From the NCBI GenBank assembly GCA_003833135.1, contig QZLH01000335.1:11946-59167 (forward strand): a stretch of 47,222 nucleotides of DNA, read 5' to 3'. This stretch comes from Oehlia diaphana (taxonomy: Eukaryota > Glomeromycota > Glomeromycetes > Glomerales > Glomeraceae). How positions within the stretch are numbered: the stretch's first letter is position 1; each line of letters starts with the position of its first letter. The position numbers and the translations under genes were made by a program. The notes under the pieces were generated by a model. It was not told where the DNA came from and did no database searches. It saw only the letters and a program-made list of their open reading frames with translations. This document shows positions 20,892-31,930 of this stretch, one piece after another.

Positions 20892-23560
20892 AGTCATTAA
20901 AATGACTCATACTCCAAAATTTATTGGTACATGAAAATCTGAAGATTACGTCATGATGTTGTCATGTGGTCAATGTTGGCGTGCTCTGTTCTGTACTAGT
21001 AGACACAAAAAACTCTCTATTTTTGGATAAATGTAATTCCCCATTTTGGAATGTTCGATATCGCCCCCATTTATTAACTAATTGTTACTTCAAAGCTCTG
21101 GAAGTAGCCTATATCTTGTTCATGGTGGTATGATTAGCACAATAGTGTAATTGCTATAAACATGTGAGGACCGCACCCATATGATCTTGTTTCAGTGAAA
21201 ACTAGACAAAACCTACCAGTATTGTGTGTACATATAACATTATGAATAAGCGCAATCATTTAAACTAATATTCTCTCCCAGTTATTCGTCTCATTTTTGC
21301 AAAATAGTTCTTGAATCAAATATTTTGATTACTATAAGCCTTCCAACGATTCCAACGATTACTACTTCTGCGTCCAAGGTCTTTTCCAATTCTCGCATTT
21401 CCTCTATGTTGACGTTGATGCTGCTGTCTTTCTAACATACCATCCTTTTTCTTCTGTGGTATCTTTGATTCAGTGACATGTGTTCCACTCCGCATTTGTC
21501 TTTTATTGCTTTGTCTGATCTCATTTGTAATGAAGAAAAGCAGAACTAAACAGTTTATTGCTATAGCATGCTGATTATTAATCGAAGGCAGATGTTTTTT
21601 TTGTTGGTAACGTTGTAATCGTGCCTTCCCTTTATTCTTCACTGGTACTGTCCGATTGTTTATCATGATTACATTTATTCTGTAACGATTCTTCACCATC
21701 TTATTTCGCCAATGAGGTAGTTTGTTGTTGGACAGTAAAGTCGTTTCTGCTGATCACACTGTGAGGACCTTCTTAATAGTTCTATGCTTATTTGATAAAC
21801 CAGATGAGATACATTCATTTGTATATCACTTTCAGTTATTGGTGAAGGATGAACAATGCAATCCAAGTCCAGAAATTTTTAACGAATAATTCGTTCTTAT
21901 GAATATCAACATTTGTTCCTAAGAATTGACTTAAATGAGAAACTTTCTTGTTTAAAGATTCTTTAGGATATGTAGAGCCAAGTATAGGGATTAATTAAAT
22001 AGGATCATTGTATTGTAGACTAATGAATCATCCAACCTCTATAGGTAAACTTGAACGTACATGATGAGTGAACTCCTTAGCCTCTTTATAGTCTGTAAAT
22101 GTAAACGATATGGCCTGTATGTGAAAATTGATTGTCCAGTAACCATGCTTATTCTGGCCATACTCGTCCATGACAACACAATCATTTGGTGATTTGGGTA
22201 CATTTGTTATTTCACTATAATTATCATGAAACACTTCTAACATCACGTTAAGAACTTATCTCAGTAAATTAACTTTTTGTTCCAGAGATTCTATTGAGTG
22301 AACTGAACCCTACATGTATCTGAGGAAATTGTGGTAAATCCCATACAATCCCATACACTACTTCAGAAAAGGATCTTAAGCATTCAGTTACTTATCGTAG
22401 AACTGCCAAAACTCTTTACGTAAATAAAAAACCATATACCTGTCTGCATTGTGATCCTTAACTACTAATTTCGTAGATAGCTCTTCTTTATCATATACAT
22501 CCTCAACAGACAATTCATGTTGTTTTTGTGTTATTGGGCAGCTATAATTATCTGTTTTGTATTTAATTCAAATGAAAACAAAACCTAAAAAGATATGATT
22601 TCGTATATTAAAACAGTACCTAGGTCCTAGGACAAAAATATTTGACACCGTAAAAAATAAGACAATGATCTGGAATAAGGGTTGATAACTTAATAAAGGA
22701 GATCTGGGAAATATTAGTAAAAGTCAATCCACATGTTCGATGTAAGCTACCCTAAAGTAATATTATATTAGATAATCAAAATGGATCATGTTAACTCACA
22801 GATCATTATATTCATGTGACATAAATAGCTTAAGAACAAAATAGTATATTTACGGATCGGTTGTACATTCAGCATGATGATTAATGTACCCAATAAGAGC
22901 ATTGCCGTAATAAATTTTATCCTTTCTATTTTTGCAGTAATTATAGTAGGTTATAATTCTTTTGTAGATATTGTATCAATGCATAGACGTAATGCAAGTG
23001 CTCTCACTTAGAATAAGTATAATGCAACAGTCCATTGTATTACGATTTCTTCTATTTATTGCAAAACCACATTGGAATAATCTCAGTGGACTAATGCATC
23101 ATCTACGGTCATCTATATAAGACAAGGTATGAAAATAAAAAAGTTTCATGAAGAAAATAATGCAAACACGTTCTCATGTGTCTATATTACTAGGTCTGAA
23201 AGGAAATTCTTTTCTCCAAAATAACAGTTGACAGTTTCTTCCTGTAACCACTCTCTGTCTTATATATGTATACGTGGCAAAATTTTATTATGATAACATA
23301 ATAACCATGATGATCGTAGCAAGTATTTGAATTATATATCTAATTTTTTGAACTAGTCGGAGCTGATCTTAAGAGAAAATTTATTGATCATATGTAGAAA
23401 AACTAGAATATGAAGGAGGTGAGTTCATATGCATTAACAAAGCTTTAACATGAGTGTCTTGCCGCTCAACCACACTTAAAGGTCTTAGGAAATGCCTGGA
23501 GGGCATTGCTTCGCAATATGTTCCCAATTTCAAAGAAATAACTTTCACAGCTTTACCAAA
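20892..23560 (-). pseudogene. Decayed exons, probably of the same minus-strand gene(s)
   Basis: Islands of coding-like sequence separated by stops and shifts: 23541-23395 (ISLKLGTYCEAMPSRHFLRP), 22970-22854 (NRKDKIYYGNALIGYINHHA, ending in a GTAAAT donor), 22542-22440 (SCPITQKQHELSVEDVYDKE, ending CAG|GTATAT), 22246-22025 (DEYGQNKHGYWTINFHIQAI and DYKEAKEFTHHVRSSLP), 21984-21877 (STYPKESLNKKVSHLSQFLG), then after a frame change 21875-21713 (LDLDCIVHPSPITESDIQMN, VYQISIELLRRSSQCDQQ). The 127-codon frame at 21316-21699 overlaps another coding-like frame and may be partly spurious. GC is visibly higher than in the flanks. No domain recognised; whether this is one gene or two is open. Confidence 0.4.
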
Positions 23561-25584
23561 TTATACCTATACATTCTTTGTATAATCTTTTAGATGTCTC
23601 ATTTTCTTTCATAAATATTCGAATATCCTTATAAACGACAATGGTATTATTTTGCTCTCATTGATATACCTTTATGATATTATTTGCATTCTCAAATTAG
23701 TTCCACGGCAATCGACTTTGTGATTAGTAGCAAGATAATTGAGAATATAACAGTTCATCGACTACAGAATATGTTCCATTGTAGATATCCACTTTTGAAA
23801 GAGACAATATCTAGTGTGACTGTCCTTGTAAAATTTTCTAAAGGAACGAATATAGTCCATTTTTTGTTAGTTCCAGTGACAATAAAAAAGATGATATGCA
23901 GTATCCCTTAGGTCACGATGTCATTCTTTTAATTGTACTGCTGCGCCTTAGAACTAATTTCTGTTGACAATTAATGAACTACCAAAATTAACCCTCTATT
24001 ACATGTGTTCTTTGGAGCAATAACGTCCTAAGTTTTTGATTACAAAATAAGCTGTTACTGTTTCTTTGTTCATTCAAATTCTTATCATTGATAAGGTATG
24101 ATCGAATTATCTTGGATGATTTCGCTTAATTCGTAAAATTAACTATAACAAAAAGGTAATGTTAATATAGACGAAGTTTACGAAGTAGCTTTAGCCAGTT
24201 TCACTAAACTGGTTGGCATAAAAATTAGAAGTGAAACTAATACTCGTAGGTGAATCCATTCTCGAAGACAGAATTACTGTATTTTTAATAGAAGTGATCC
24301 TGAGTAGACATAATCAGTTGGAGACTGCTCGAAGAGCACATATTGTTTCCTTTTTTGTAGGACAAATACGATAACATATATTTACCGTGTTAATAAAAGT
24401 CTTATTTTGCGGAATAATATTTTATGAAATATTAGGAAATAAAAACAATTGTAGACTCCTGAAGGACATTCCCATAAAATCAGTGAAGCCCAAATCTTTT
24501 ACAAATCAAGAGATTATAAGAGATAGAATGTGATCGGTGTATTATATCTTAGATTCTCCCTAGGGTATGAAGAATATGGTTAGTATGACATCCAACTCAT
24601 ATACAATGCGTACAGGAAATGACTTATCATACGTTGTCTATTATCTTTTTAAAAAATATTACTTTACTCACTAGTGGTAATCTTGTCCATTAAAAACGCC
24701 TAATAAAGATTCTATATCGAAAACATTTTTGGAATGTTACATAGCGTAATCGAATTTTATCGTCTGATTACATTTTTTCTTGATTTTGATGTTGACACAA
24801 ATTATTAATAAAACTGATCTTAACAGACAATAAAATTATTTATATAAGAAATTAAATTTATAAGATTATATTATGAAATGCCAAATAATTTTTCATTTAC
24901 TTTTGTATTATCATTTTCAGAATTTGGAATTATTATACTTATAATTTTTTTTATCAAATAATAGTTTTAAAAATAATACTATTATTAATAAAAAGACTTT
25001 GAGTAATTTAGAAAAATAAATCATTAATTTAAAAATTTACAAATTATATATAAAATTGGAAAATCTTAAAAATTCAAATTAAAAATTAATAAAATACTTT
25101 TATTAAAAGAAAATTTTTTACATTAATATAAAATTCATTATAAAGAAATCTTTGTTTTTATAAATATTCACTATAACTGCTATTTTTACACGTATCAGTC
25201 GTATCACACCTATTCTCACCAGAAGCGATTTTGATCGGAAATGATACCCTATAAAAAATTTTTCAGAAAAATGATCACGTATCTGAGTTTCTTCAAAATA
25301 AAATTAGAAAAATAATCATTTATTAGAGTTTTTTTCAGAATTTTTTTTTATAGGGAATTTAAATTAAGTAAAATAAATACATTTGATTTTTCTCAGTTTT
25401 CCAAATTTTATAGTTGATTTTGTTCAAAGTGTGTTTAACATGTTCGTCATTAAATCAGAATCCTCAAATCTTAATTCTTTAAGAAGAGAGTAAATAATAT
25501 GTTTAACTTTTCATGCTCTTAAAATCTGATGATTGTTCAGTTACAAGCCAACAAGTAAAATCAATTGTCCGGATGTCTTTTGAT
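23561..25584. other. Region without a supportable gene
   Basis: 23561-24700 has moderate GC and coding-like scraps on the minus strand (near 23600-23900), but every frame is broken and competing frames look equally plausible, so nothing is called; the plus-strand frame at 23684-23911 overlaps them. 24770-25580 is AT-rich with no structure seen. Confidence 0.35.
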
Positions 25585-26368
25585 CACATATAGAAATTCT
25601 GATACTCCGATGATATGGAAATATCATAAAGGTCATATTTGGAATAGCCCGCTTCATAATATTAAAAATGGTACCCATATTGTGAAGGTAATATGAAGTT
25701 GACTCTTGAGGACGCAAAACAAATTGTATTATCTAGTCATGGGGAATATCTTTCAACTGAGTATAAAAACACCGATGAACTGCTTATCTGGGATGTCAAT
25801 CTAATCACCAATGGCAAAATTCACTTAATCATATTGGACAATGGTGTCCATTTTGTATTGGCCGTAAACTCATGCAAATAAAAAATGGAGATTGCCTTTC
25901 AGATCAATATTTTAATTCACAAACAAAATTAGAATGGATTTGTGAAAATAAACATTGATGGGAAGCTTTTCTTAACAGTATTCAATAAGGAACTTGGTGT
26001 CCATTCTGCCCTAAATATAAACGAGAAAAGTTAAGTCATGTAATTTTAACAAAATATCTTGGCTCTCCTTCACTAATCTGCAGGCCTGATTTCTTAAAGA
26101 CACAAGAATATCCAAATGGTCTAGAACTTGATATTCCCTATTATGATATGGTTTTGCTATTGAAGTACAAGGCGTACAACATGAAAAATATCATGAATTC
26201 TTTCATAGAGGAGACCCGAATAATTTCATCAAACAGCAAGCACGGGATCAACTCAAGAACGAATTATGCGAAAATAACTGGATTGACCTAAGGTATGTTT
26301 GGTATTACGAAGACCCATATGTAGTTATTCCAGAACTAGGTCTCATTGAAACTTTAAATGTTTCATAA
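25585..26368 (+). pseudogene. Treble-clef zinc-ribbon repeats plus VSR-like nuclease, broken
   Basis: The first repeat unit (25610-25690) reads WKYHKGHIWNSPLHNIKNGT and has lost its Cys pair. The second starts MKLTLEDAKQIVLSSHGEYL (25693) and ends GQWCPFCIGRK after a frame change near 25800. The third has KLEWICENKH, a TGA where Trp-flanking residue should be, a TAA, then GTWCPFCPKYKR. Next comes the nuclease-like domain: YLGSPS...RPDFLKTQEYPNGLELDIPY, one frameshift near 26150, then YGFAIEVQGVQHEKYHEFFH and QQARDQLKNELCENNWIDLR to TAA at 26366-26368. ELDI plus AIEVQ and the following Arg/Asp/Lys helix fit a VSR-type PD-(D/E)XK core. The architecture, W-x-C-GH-W...CP-x-C repeats before a nuclease, is a known type of DNA-binding nuclease, also common in mobile DNA. 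Two stops and two shifts make this copy non-functional. Confidence 0.62.
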
Positions 26369-26473
26369 CGTATTATTTATCTGATTTCTATACACAAAAG
26401 TTTTAAACGTGTTCCATTGGGGCGGTAATGTGCATATTTCGTACCAAATATTTCTGAGGTATATGTATATGAC

Positions 26474-26516
26474 ATATAAATGGGTTATCATCCGAAGGAT
26501 GATGTCCCATTTATAT
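26474..26516. other. 20-bp hairpin with GAA loop
   Basis: Arms 26474-26493 and 26497-26516 pair at 18 of 20 positions around a 3-nt loop. It lies about 105 bp after the end of the nuclease pseudogene. Confidence 0.6.
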
Positions 26517-26558
26517 ACTAAACTAGATCAGCAAATAACTTTTTTATCATCCTAGATA

Positions 26559-26615
26559 TACTAATTGGTCCGCCAGTTTATAACTGGCGGAAAAAATCCT
26601 AAATACCAATTAGTA
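26559..26615. other. Nested double hairpin
   Basis: Outer stem TACTAATTGGT (26559-26569) with ACCAATTAGTA (26605-26615), 11 bp perfect; inner stem CCGCCAGTT (26570-26578) with AACTGGCGG (26582-26590), 9 bp perfect, loop TAT. The outer and inner stems abut on the left and are separated by 14 nt (AAAAAATCCTAAAT) on the right. Could be the core of a small foldback element or a structured RNA. Confidence 0.6.
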
Positions 26616-26677
26616 GCCAGGTGATAATATCTATTATGCTCTCATAATTCCTGCGATTTGGTTTTTTCATAATTTAT

Positions 26678-28685
26678 TTATACTTGAGAATCTTCATGCT
26701 TTCTACCAAATGACCCGTCTTGCTTACCATGCTCATATCTTTCCTCTTGTGATTTTATATACACGTGAATCGGAAAGCGAAACATTATTTGTATTATCGC
26801 AAATTGTCTTCAACGTGGACTGAAATGTAATGACTTTATAGTGAGAAGTGTTGTATATTTTCAACTATAAGAGGTGATGAGCATATAATACCTTGATGTC
26901 TGACATAAGTGCATAGAAACCTTCGAGAATTGCAAGTGTTTTCATGGTGTTGGGCATCTTTATCCGATAGAGTCTTCCTAGACGTAACACGTTCGTGGCT
27001 TTACAGTCCATACTATAGGTCTATAGATTTCATGGACCCATCCTTAGCATGAGAACAAAAAAGCATATTAGTCATTTAAATTGTTAAATTTAATTGCTAT
27101 ACACATACCCATGTTTGACGTACGTACGATGGAAATCATTTCCAGATGCACCGGAATTTTTCTTGAAAAAATTATATAAGATGTCACGCATAGTTACGGA
27201 AAGATCAATCCGATCCTCAACAATTTTCTTGCGGTGGCGACTGGGAGACCACCACTCCTAAGTCCAATAATAGCCTCGAGGCTATTAACACTATTTTTTA
27301 ATGTTCCTCGAAAGTCGCACTTTTGACTTACGCGTGCACGAAGGACTATCGCCCTTCATTTCTACGCCAGGAAGAACCGAAGAAGCCCAGCAAGCAATTT
27401 CTCCACTACAAAATTGGAAGAAAAATGAATCAATTACGTGAAGATCAGACTGTCGTGTTTTTGTCTAAACCTACACGTCCATCTTGAGATCTTGTTTGTC
27501 TAAGAATCTCTTTGTTAACATATTCGAGAAAGCATTATCGAAGTCAGACTCTGAAACGGGAAGTTCGAGTCCTTTCAAGTTTTCTGCACTGTGATAATAA
27601 TTGGAAGAAATGAATAAACAAAAAAGATATGAAGTAATCCTACATTGTTTAACTTACTATGTAACGACAGCGCGTCTGATGGTAGCAACAATCTTCTTGT
27701 CCTCGTTCGTGAGCTTGACGTTTTGATTATTTTCTATTATTTTGGAGTCAATTTATCGATTGCATCGATAATATTCTCATCCTCGTTTTTAGTTATCTAA
27801 AAGTGTAATTAATGGTCAGTGACATTTTTAAACGTTATAACAAGATAAATCACTCACCAACCTTTTCTACTTCATTAAAAAAATACATGGTAACATCCGG
27901 TACATCCGGTACATCCGATTCAAATAATTTCACATCATCTTCAAAGCTTTTAGTTATTTCATTCCAGTCTTCTGTTGAAAAAAAAAGATTTTATGAGGAA
28001 ATCTTCGGTCAGATCAAGAATGTTCCAATATGCGAGGCTATAAGAAAAAATAATCCGCGATTAACATAACGTCCATGATATCTGACAATATAATAGACTC
28101 ACTTCAAACATTTTTGGGCCTCAGGAATCGCGTCAATGTATCTTACTAATTGTTCTCTAACGTTAGTTCCACTACGAAGGACCCATGATCGACAAGTTGA
28201 AGTTGATTCGGATTCTTCCATGTGTCGTTCTACAGTGAATACCACCAATATCATCATTGTGAATATTATTATTTCCCTTATCTAAAAAAAATTTGTCGAT
28301 TTCATCCGCACTGACTGCACACTCCTCATCCTCATCTTCATCATCTTCCTCTTCTTCACCCGCATCTGGATCTGGAAGAATTCGTGTTTTTTGCTGAAGT
28401 ACCATCGTATCCTACAATAAAAAATTTCCCAACCTTTTTAAGCACTTGTTGAAAGTCTTTTAATTTGTTTTTGAAGAATATGACTAATTTAACTTAACTG
28501 ATACTAACTTGTTTATCTCCCCATGGAGATTAAGATTGGTATTACGTACATCACGACGAATAATGATCTATGTGGTGCATAATTTTTATTAATGTTAGAC
28601 CAAACTATCTAAAAAGGTAGCAAACTGGACATACCATCACTTTTTCTTGTAACCACGTTTCCCAATCCTTTTGAATGCTTGCATC
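26678..28685 (-). pseudogene. Intron-rich gene of unknown family, decayed
   Basis: Exons with good borders, minus strand: 28685-28635 (DASIQKDWETWLQEKVM, donor GTATGT); 28411-about 28280 (MVLQQKTRILPDPDAG then a long Glu/Asp run); about 28230-28103 (RSWVLRSGTNVREQLVRYID, donor GTGAGT); 27971-27858 (EDDVKLFESDVPDVPDVTMY); 27796-27658 (one-base deletion in an A run, then NVKLTNEDKKIVATIRRAVV); 27588-27474 (ENLKGLELPVSESDFDNAFS); about 27420-27109 (mixed frames, NSLEAIIGLRSGGLPVATA and IVEDRIDLSVTMRDILYNFF); 27042-26892 (NVLRLGRLYRIKMPNTMKTL); 26819-26678 (STLKTICDNTNNVSLSDSRV, shift, then a basic end). Acidic N-terminal region, helical middle. Frameshifts at four or more places and stray stops. 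Scraps upstream to ~29300 may be its 5' part. Confidence 0.5.
27268..27287. other. Perfect 20-bp palindrome
   Basis: TAATAGCCTCGAGGCTATTA, centred on an XhoI-type CTCGAG. It falls inside coding-like sequence of the decayed gene (reads ...NSLEAII... on the minus strand). Confidence 0.7.
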
Positions 28686-28689
28686 CTAT

Positions 28690-29935
28690 TAAAAAGGGGC
28701 ACAGGGTTAGAAATACGGTAATATAACATAAGTATGTTCAAGAAATCTTAAATCTTTTAATTACACTAAATCATATAATAATCAATAAAGTCTAACTAAG
28801 CCACTTAGGCCGTTTTTTTCTTGCAGCAGTCCGCGCTTGTTTCAAAACGTCCACTTTAAAATATGCCGGATGATAATGTGGAAACCAACGAATACATCGA
28901 CCGTTTCTTTCTTTTTTTGGAGTTTATTTTTCAGTTCCAGATCGTTGGTATTCTCCAAGGCCAGATTAAGCACATTCCGTTATTTGTCAATTGCTCGAAC
29001 TCGATGAGTCGGACATATGTATCGGAAGAATGAGAGAGGATTCGGATCTTGAGAGTTCAACATTCAGTTAATGTGACCTTCTTGCCGAGTTATGTTGCGT
29101 GAGGTTTTGTTGCGTGAGGTTTTCATTATCACTTTCGAGTACGTTAAATAAAAATTTAAATATCGTGTTGAACGAAGTAAAGGAGAAAATAATTGAATGT
29201 GAATTGTTATTGCACATAAGGCCGGCCACCGACTGGATGATGACTCGCCATTGCTGGCTCCGACAGGCTCTCTCTGTCGCAGACGCTTCCTTTCTTGTTT
29301 ATTTTTATAAAAGAAAAATGGTTACTTAACTTACCTGACTAATGACAATTACACTGGAAATATAATTATTGTATGAGTAGTTTCAAACTTAGTTGTTTTG
29401 TTGTTTTTATATTTTTTAAACGATTTTATGTTACGATGATTTATGTAACGAGGATGATCCAAAAAAATCTAAGATTATTATTTTTTTTTAAACAAAAGAT
29501 TATCAACAATCAGTTATATGACGGAATGATCAGAATCTAATCAAGTGGAGATGAATAATTACCATATGTTAATTGGAGGACTTTCCAACTATGCTTCACC
29601 GACAAATACAATTTTGTTGAGAATATTCACTGAAAAAAAACTAACTAAATAAACTAATAGTATAAATTCAATTAGTTAACCCAAAAAGATTACATAATAT
29701 ATATATTAAGATCGGTACGTACTTTCGCTAACACTCGCATTATCTATTGGTTCGTTGTTTTGCATACGTCCCACCTTTGTTTGTTTTGGCCAAAAATGTA
29801 AAATATAGGCCAGCATCAAATGTCTCCACCGTAGCAATCCTTTGCTAACCCAGCATCTTTTCCATATCCACGTCAACATTGAATTTTTACCTAAAGCACA
29901 TATACTCTTAATTGTTCTATGGCACCTGTATCATA
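28690..29935 (-). other. Coding-like scraps upstream of the decayed gene
   Basis: Minus-strand fragments with natural-looking protein sense, in different frames: WFPHYHPAYFKVDVLKQART (about 28890-28815), NVLNLALENTNDLELKNKLQ (about 28980-28900), and a Trp-rich frame (RWRHLMLAYILHFWPKQTKV) at 29880-29725 ending in a GTACGT donor-like site. They may be 5' exons of the 26.7-28.7 kb gene or part of the intein-bearing remnant above. No single model fits. The 76-codon plus-strand frame at 29099-29329 lies opposite these scraps. Confidence 0.3.
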
Positions 29936-29939
29936 TGCT

Positions 29940-31930
29940 GCAATAGGGATCTTTAATCCATTTTAAAATAACCAAAAACAAAGTTTTTGATAAATTTGTG
30001 AACCATAAAAGAGAAGACATTCTCATATCTTTCAGATTGTTTCTGAAGAGACTAGTAAACACATCTATAATTTCGTTCTTTTCAGTAAATGACCACTAAT
30101 ATCTAAAATTCCAGCAAATAAAGGCAAGCGAGCCTATTCAAATAAAAAAGTTTATTACCACAATTAATTTTCTCCTGAATGAAATTTACCGATTTTAACA
30201 ACTAAAAGAAATATCATTATATAAAAACAAAATAACCTGATTGAGTTCATAAGTCATAATAACTGGTAGCACTTATTAATGTCTAAAATATCTAGCGAAC
30301 CCGTTTTCAATATCATAAATGAAATTTTCCTTCCTGAATCGTCTGCTATAATTCTTCCATATATCTCCAATACACTTTGTTGTATTATTCTATAGCTTTT
30401 AAAATTTCATTGACATAAATGGTGGATAATTTTACAACTCCAACACCAACTCAAGCATCGACAAGCCATGATGCAGCCCAAATTGCTAAAATTTTCGATT
30501 TAAAGATAACTTGATTTGGCTTAGGCATAAGACAATTTCGTTGTACTTCATCTGACGCGGCCAAGAAATCTTTAATCGGTATATCCCAAATATAATCTGA
30601 TGTTGCAAGATGGTTTTCTCCCCATAACATGGTACATTATGCCCTCACTTTTAGTAGTGGACTGAATAGTTCTCGGATTGTCATCATATCCCATTCTCAC
30701 ATTGAGCTTTTCAACATTTTGGTGCGTACCATTATACATTAAAACTTTAGTTCCCTTCGCAAAAAACACCTCTATAAACGATAAATATGTAATCATTCTC
30801 TATTTTTATTAATTATCTTACAAATTCAACCTACCGTTACTCCAATAAAGCAAGTCGTATAAGGACATGAATCAAGCTGAGCTTGCGCAATATCACGTAG
30901 TAAATCAACTGATGTCTTTGGTGTGAGTATACGTTTCAACAACATTCCATAGATTGTTTTACAGTTGACTAAATTCCTTTTTAAGTTAAAATTATTTTTA
31001 ATGACAAAATTTTATTTAAAGCAAAACATACTAGTAACATACTATTAAAGCCTCCAGTCTTTGTCCTACAAGTTTTTTATCTTTGGCGGAAGTATTGTTT
31101 TATTATAATCATCCTCTCAAGTTCATCGTCATCTTGAAACTAAATCTTGGATTCTATAATATCCATCTTCAAACTGATCCAATTGACTTTGGTCAACTGG
31201 ATCTACTGATGACGATTTATCATTATCATCTTTATCTCTGCTATAATCCAAACTTTTTATCTCTTCTTTTGTCAATTATCATCCCATACACACATTATTT
31301 TCTTTATAACTTGCTTTTTATAGCTTTACTATATAATAAACAGTTACTAACTCTGATGAAACATTAAGTTCGTTAGATTTCCAGATTGTTTCCTTCCACC
31401 ACGTCCTCGCTTTCCACTATGTAGATGAAGTTCTTCAATTAATATTATGAGCACAGACTTTACTGAGCCTGCCCTTTCCAATGAAGACCAAATACCTTGG
31501 AAAACACCCGACCAACTAATTAAAAATATAAACCAACGTCTTTAATTTCATCTTCACTGATAATCAGATTCGTAGGAAGTTTTGATATATCATTCACGCC
31601 TGAATAAAAATTTATTTTATTTAAAAAATTTATTCCTCAAAATAAACCGATAACGTAATACTATTTTGAAGATAAATTACTTTTTTTTTTACCCTTCTGC
31701 AGTTTTTTTTAATTTTATCAAATGGTCGCACTTTGAATTTAACATTATTAAATAGTATTTTAAACCTTAGAATCCTTTTCTTTTTTAATATTGTCAAAAT
31801 CCTAATCAAAACCGAATTCATTAGAGTCTCGGATAAGACAGGCAAATTTATCAAGAACTTCTTCAATATATGCAAGTTAAAGAATTTTTTGATAAGCAGC
31901 CTAGTTAAATAAAAATATACTAGTTTCAAT
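29940..31930 (-). pseudogene. Remnant of an intein-containing gene, host protein unknown
   Basis: Minus strand, exon islands from 5' to 3': 31900-31740 (YIEEVLDKFACLIRDSNEFG, one TAG), 31600-31530 (KLPTNLIISEDEIKDVG), 31510-31347 (SLERAGSVKSVLIILIEELH then GKRGRGGRKQSGNLTN), 31276-31129 (TKEEIKSLDYSRDKDDNDKS, acidic, then DQFEDGYYRIQDLV), about 31065 (KLVGQRLEALIVCY), 30985-30835 (RILTPKTSVDLLRDIAQAQL, ending FIGVT). An intron with GTAGGT donor at 30834 and a TATAG acceptor near 30772 leads into the intein. I do not recognise the host protein; the exon just before the intein recalls a cyclin-like or P-loop neighbourhood too faintly to name. Stops occur in most exons. Confidence 0.5.
29990..30770 (-). 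pseudogene. Fossil intein with LAGLIDADG homing endonuclease motifs
   Basis: Block A is clear from 30768: FAKGTKVLMYNGTHQNVEKL, then MG-D--PRTIQ and GIMYHV, matching the start of Hint/intein domains such as the yeast VMA intein. The usual first Cys cannot be read in frame; a TG followed by six T lies there. After a one-base shift near 30610 comes block B-like GENHLATSDYIWDIPIKDF, then QRNCLMPKPNQVIFKSKILA and the first dodecapeptide-like motif AIWAASWLVDA (30454-30483). Later YGRIIADDSGRKISFMIL, and the second motif RLPLFAGILDISGHLLKR (30090-30130), a LAGLIDADG match. A Phe-rich end near 29990 may be block F; block G (His-Asn) is not seen. Inteins self-splice from the host protein and the endonuclease spreads the element. 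Several stops and shifts: neither splicing nor cutting is possible now. Confidence 0.65.

Noticed and set aside
21316..21699. 127-codon Lys/Arg/Gln-rich minus-strand frame as an independent gene
   Set aside because: Another frame over the same DNA also reads as coding (for example MRELEKTLDAEVVIVGIVGR), so this looks like shifted remnants; kept only as part of the decayed region.
27812..28069. 85-codon plus-strand frame with TSGTSGTSD
   Set aside because: Antisense of the 27971-27858 exon, whose minus-strand reading has splice sites in phase.
30835..31065. Intein host exon as a TFIIB/cyclin-like repeat
   Set aside because: A few residues (GQRLEA, the RIL...TSVDLL stretch) recall a cyclin-like repeat, but the rest does not fit and I could not search.
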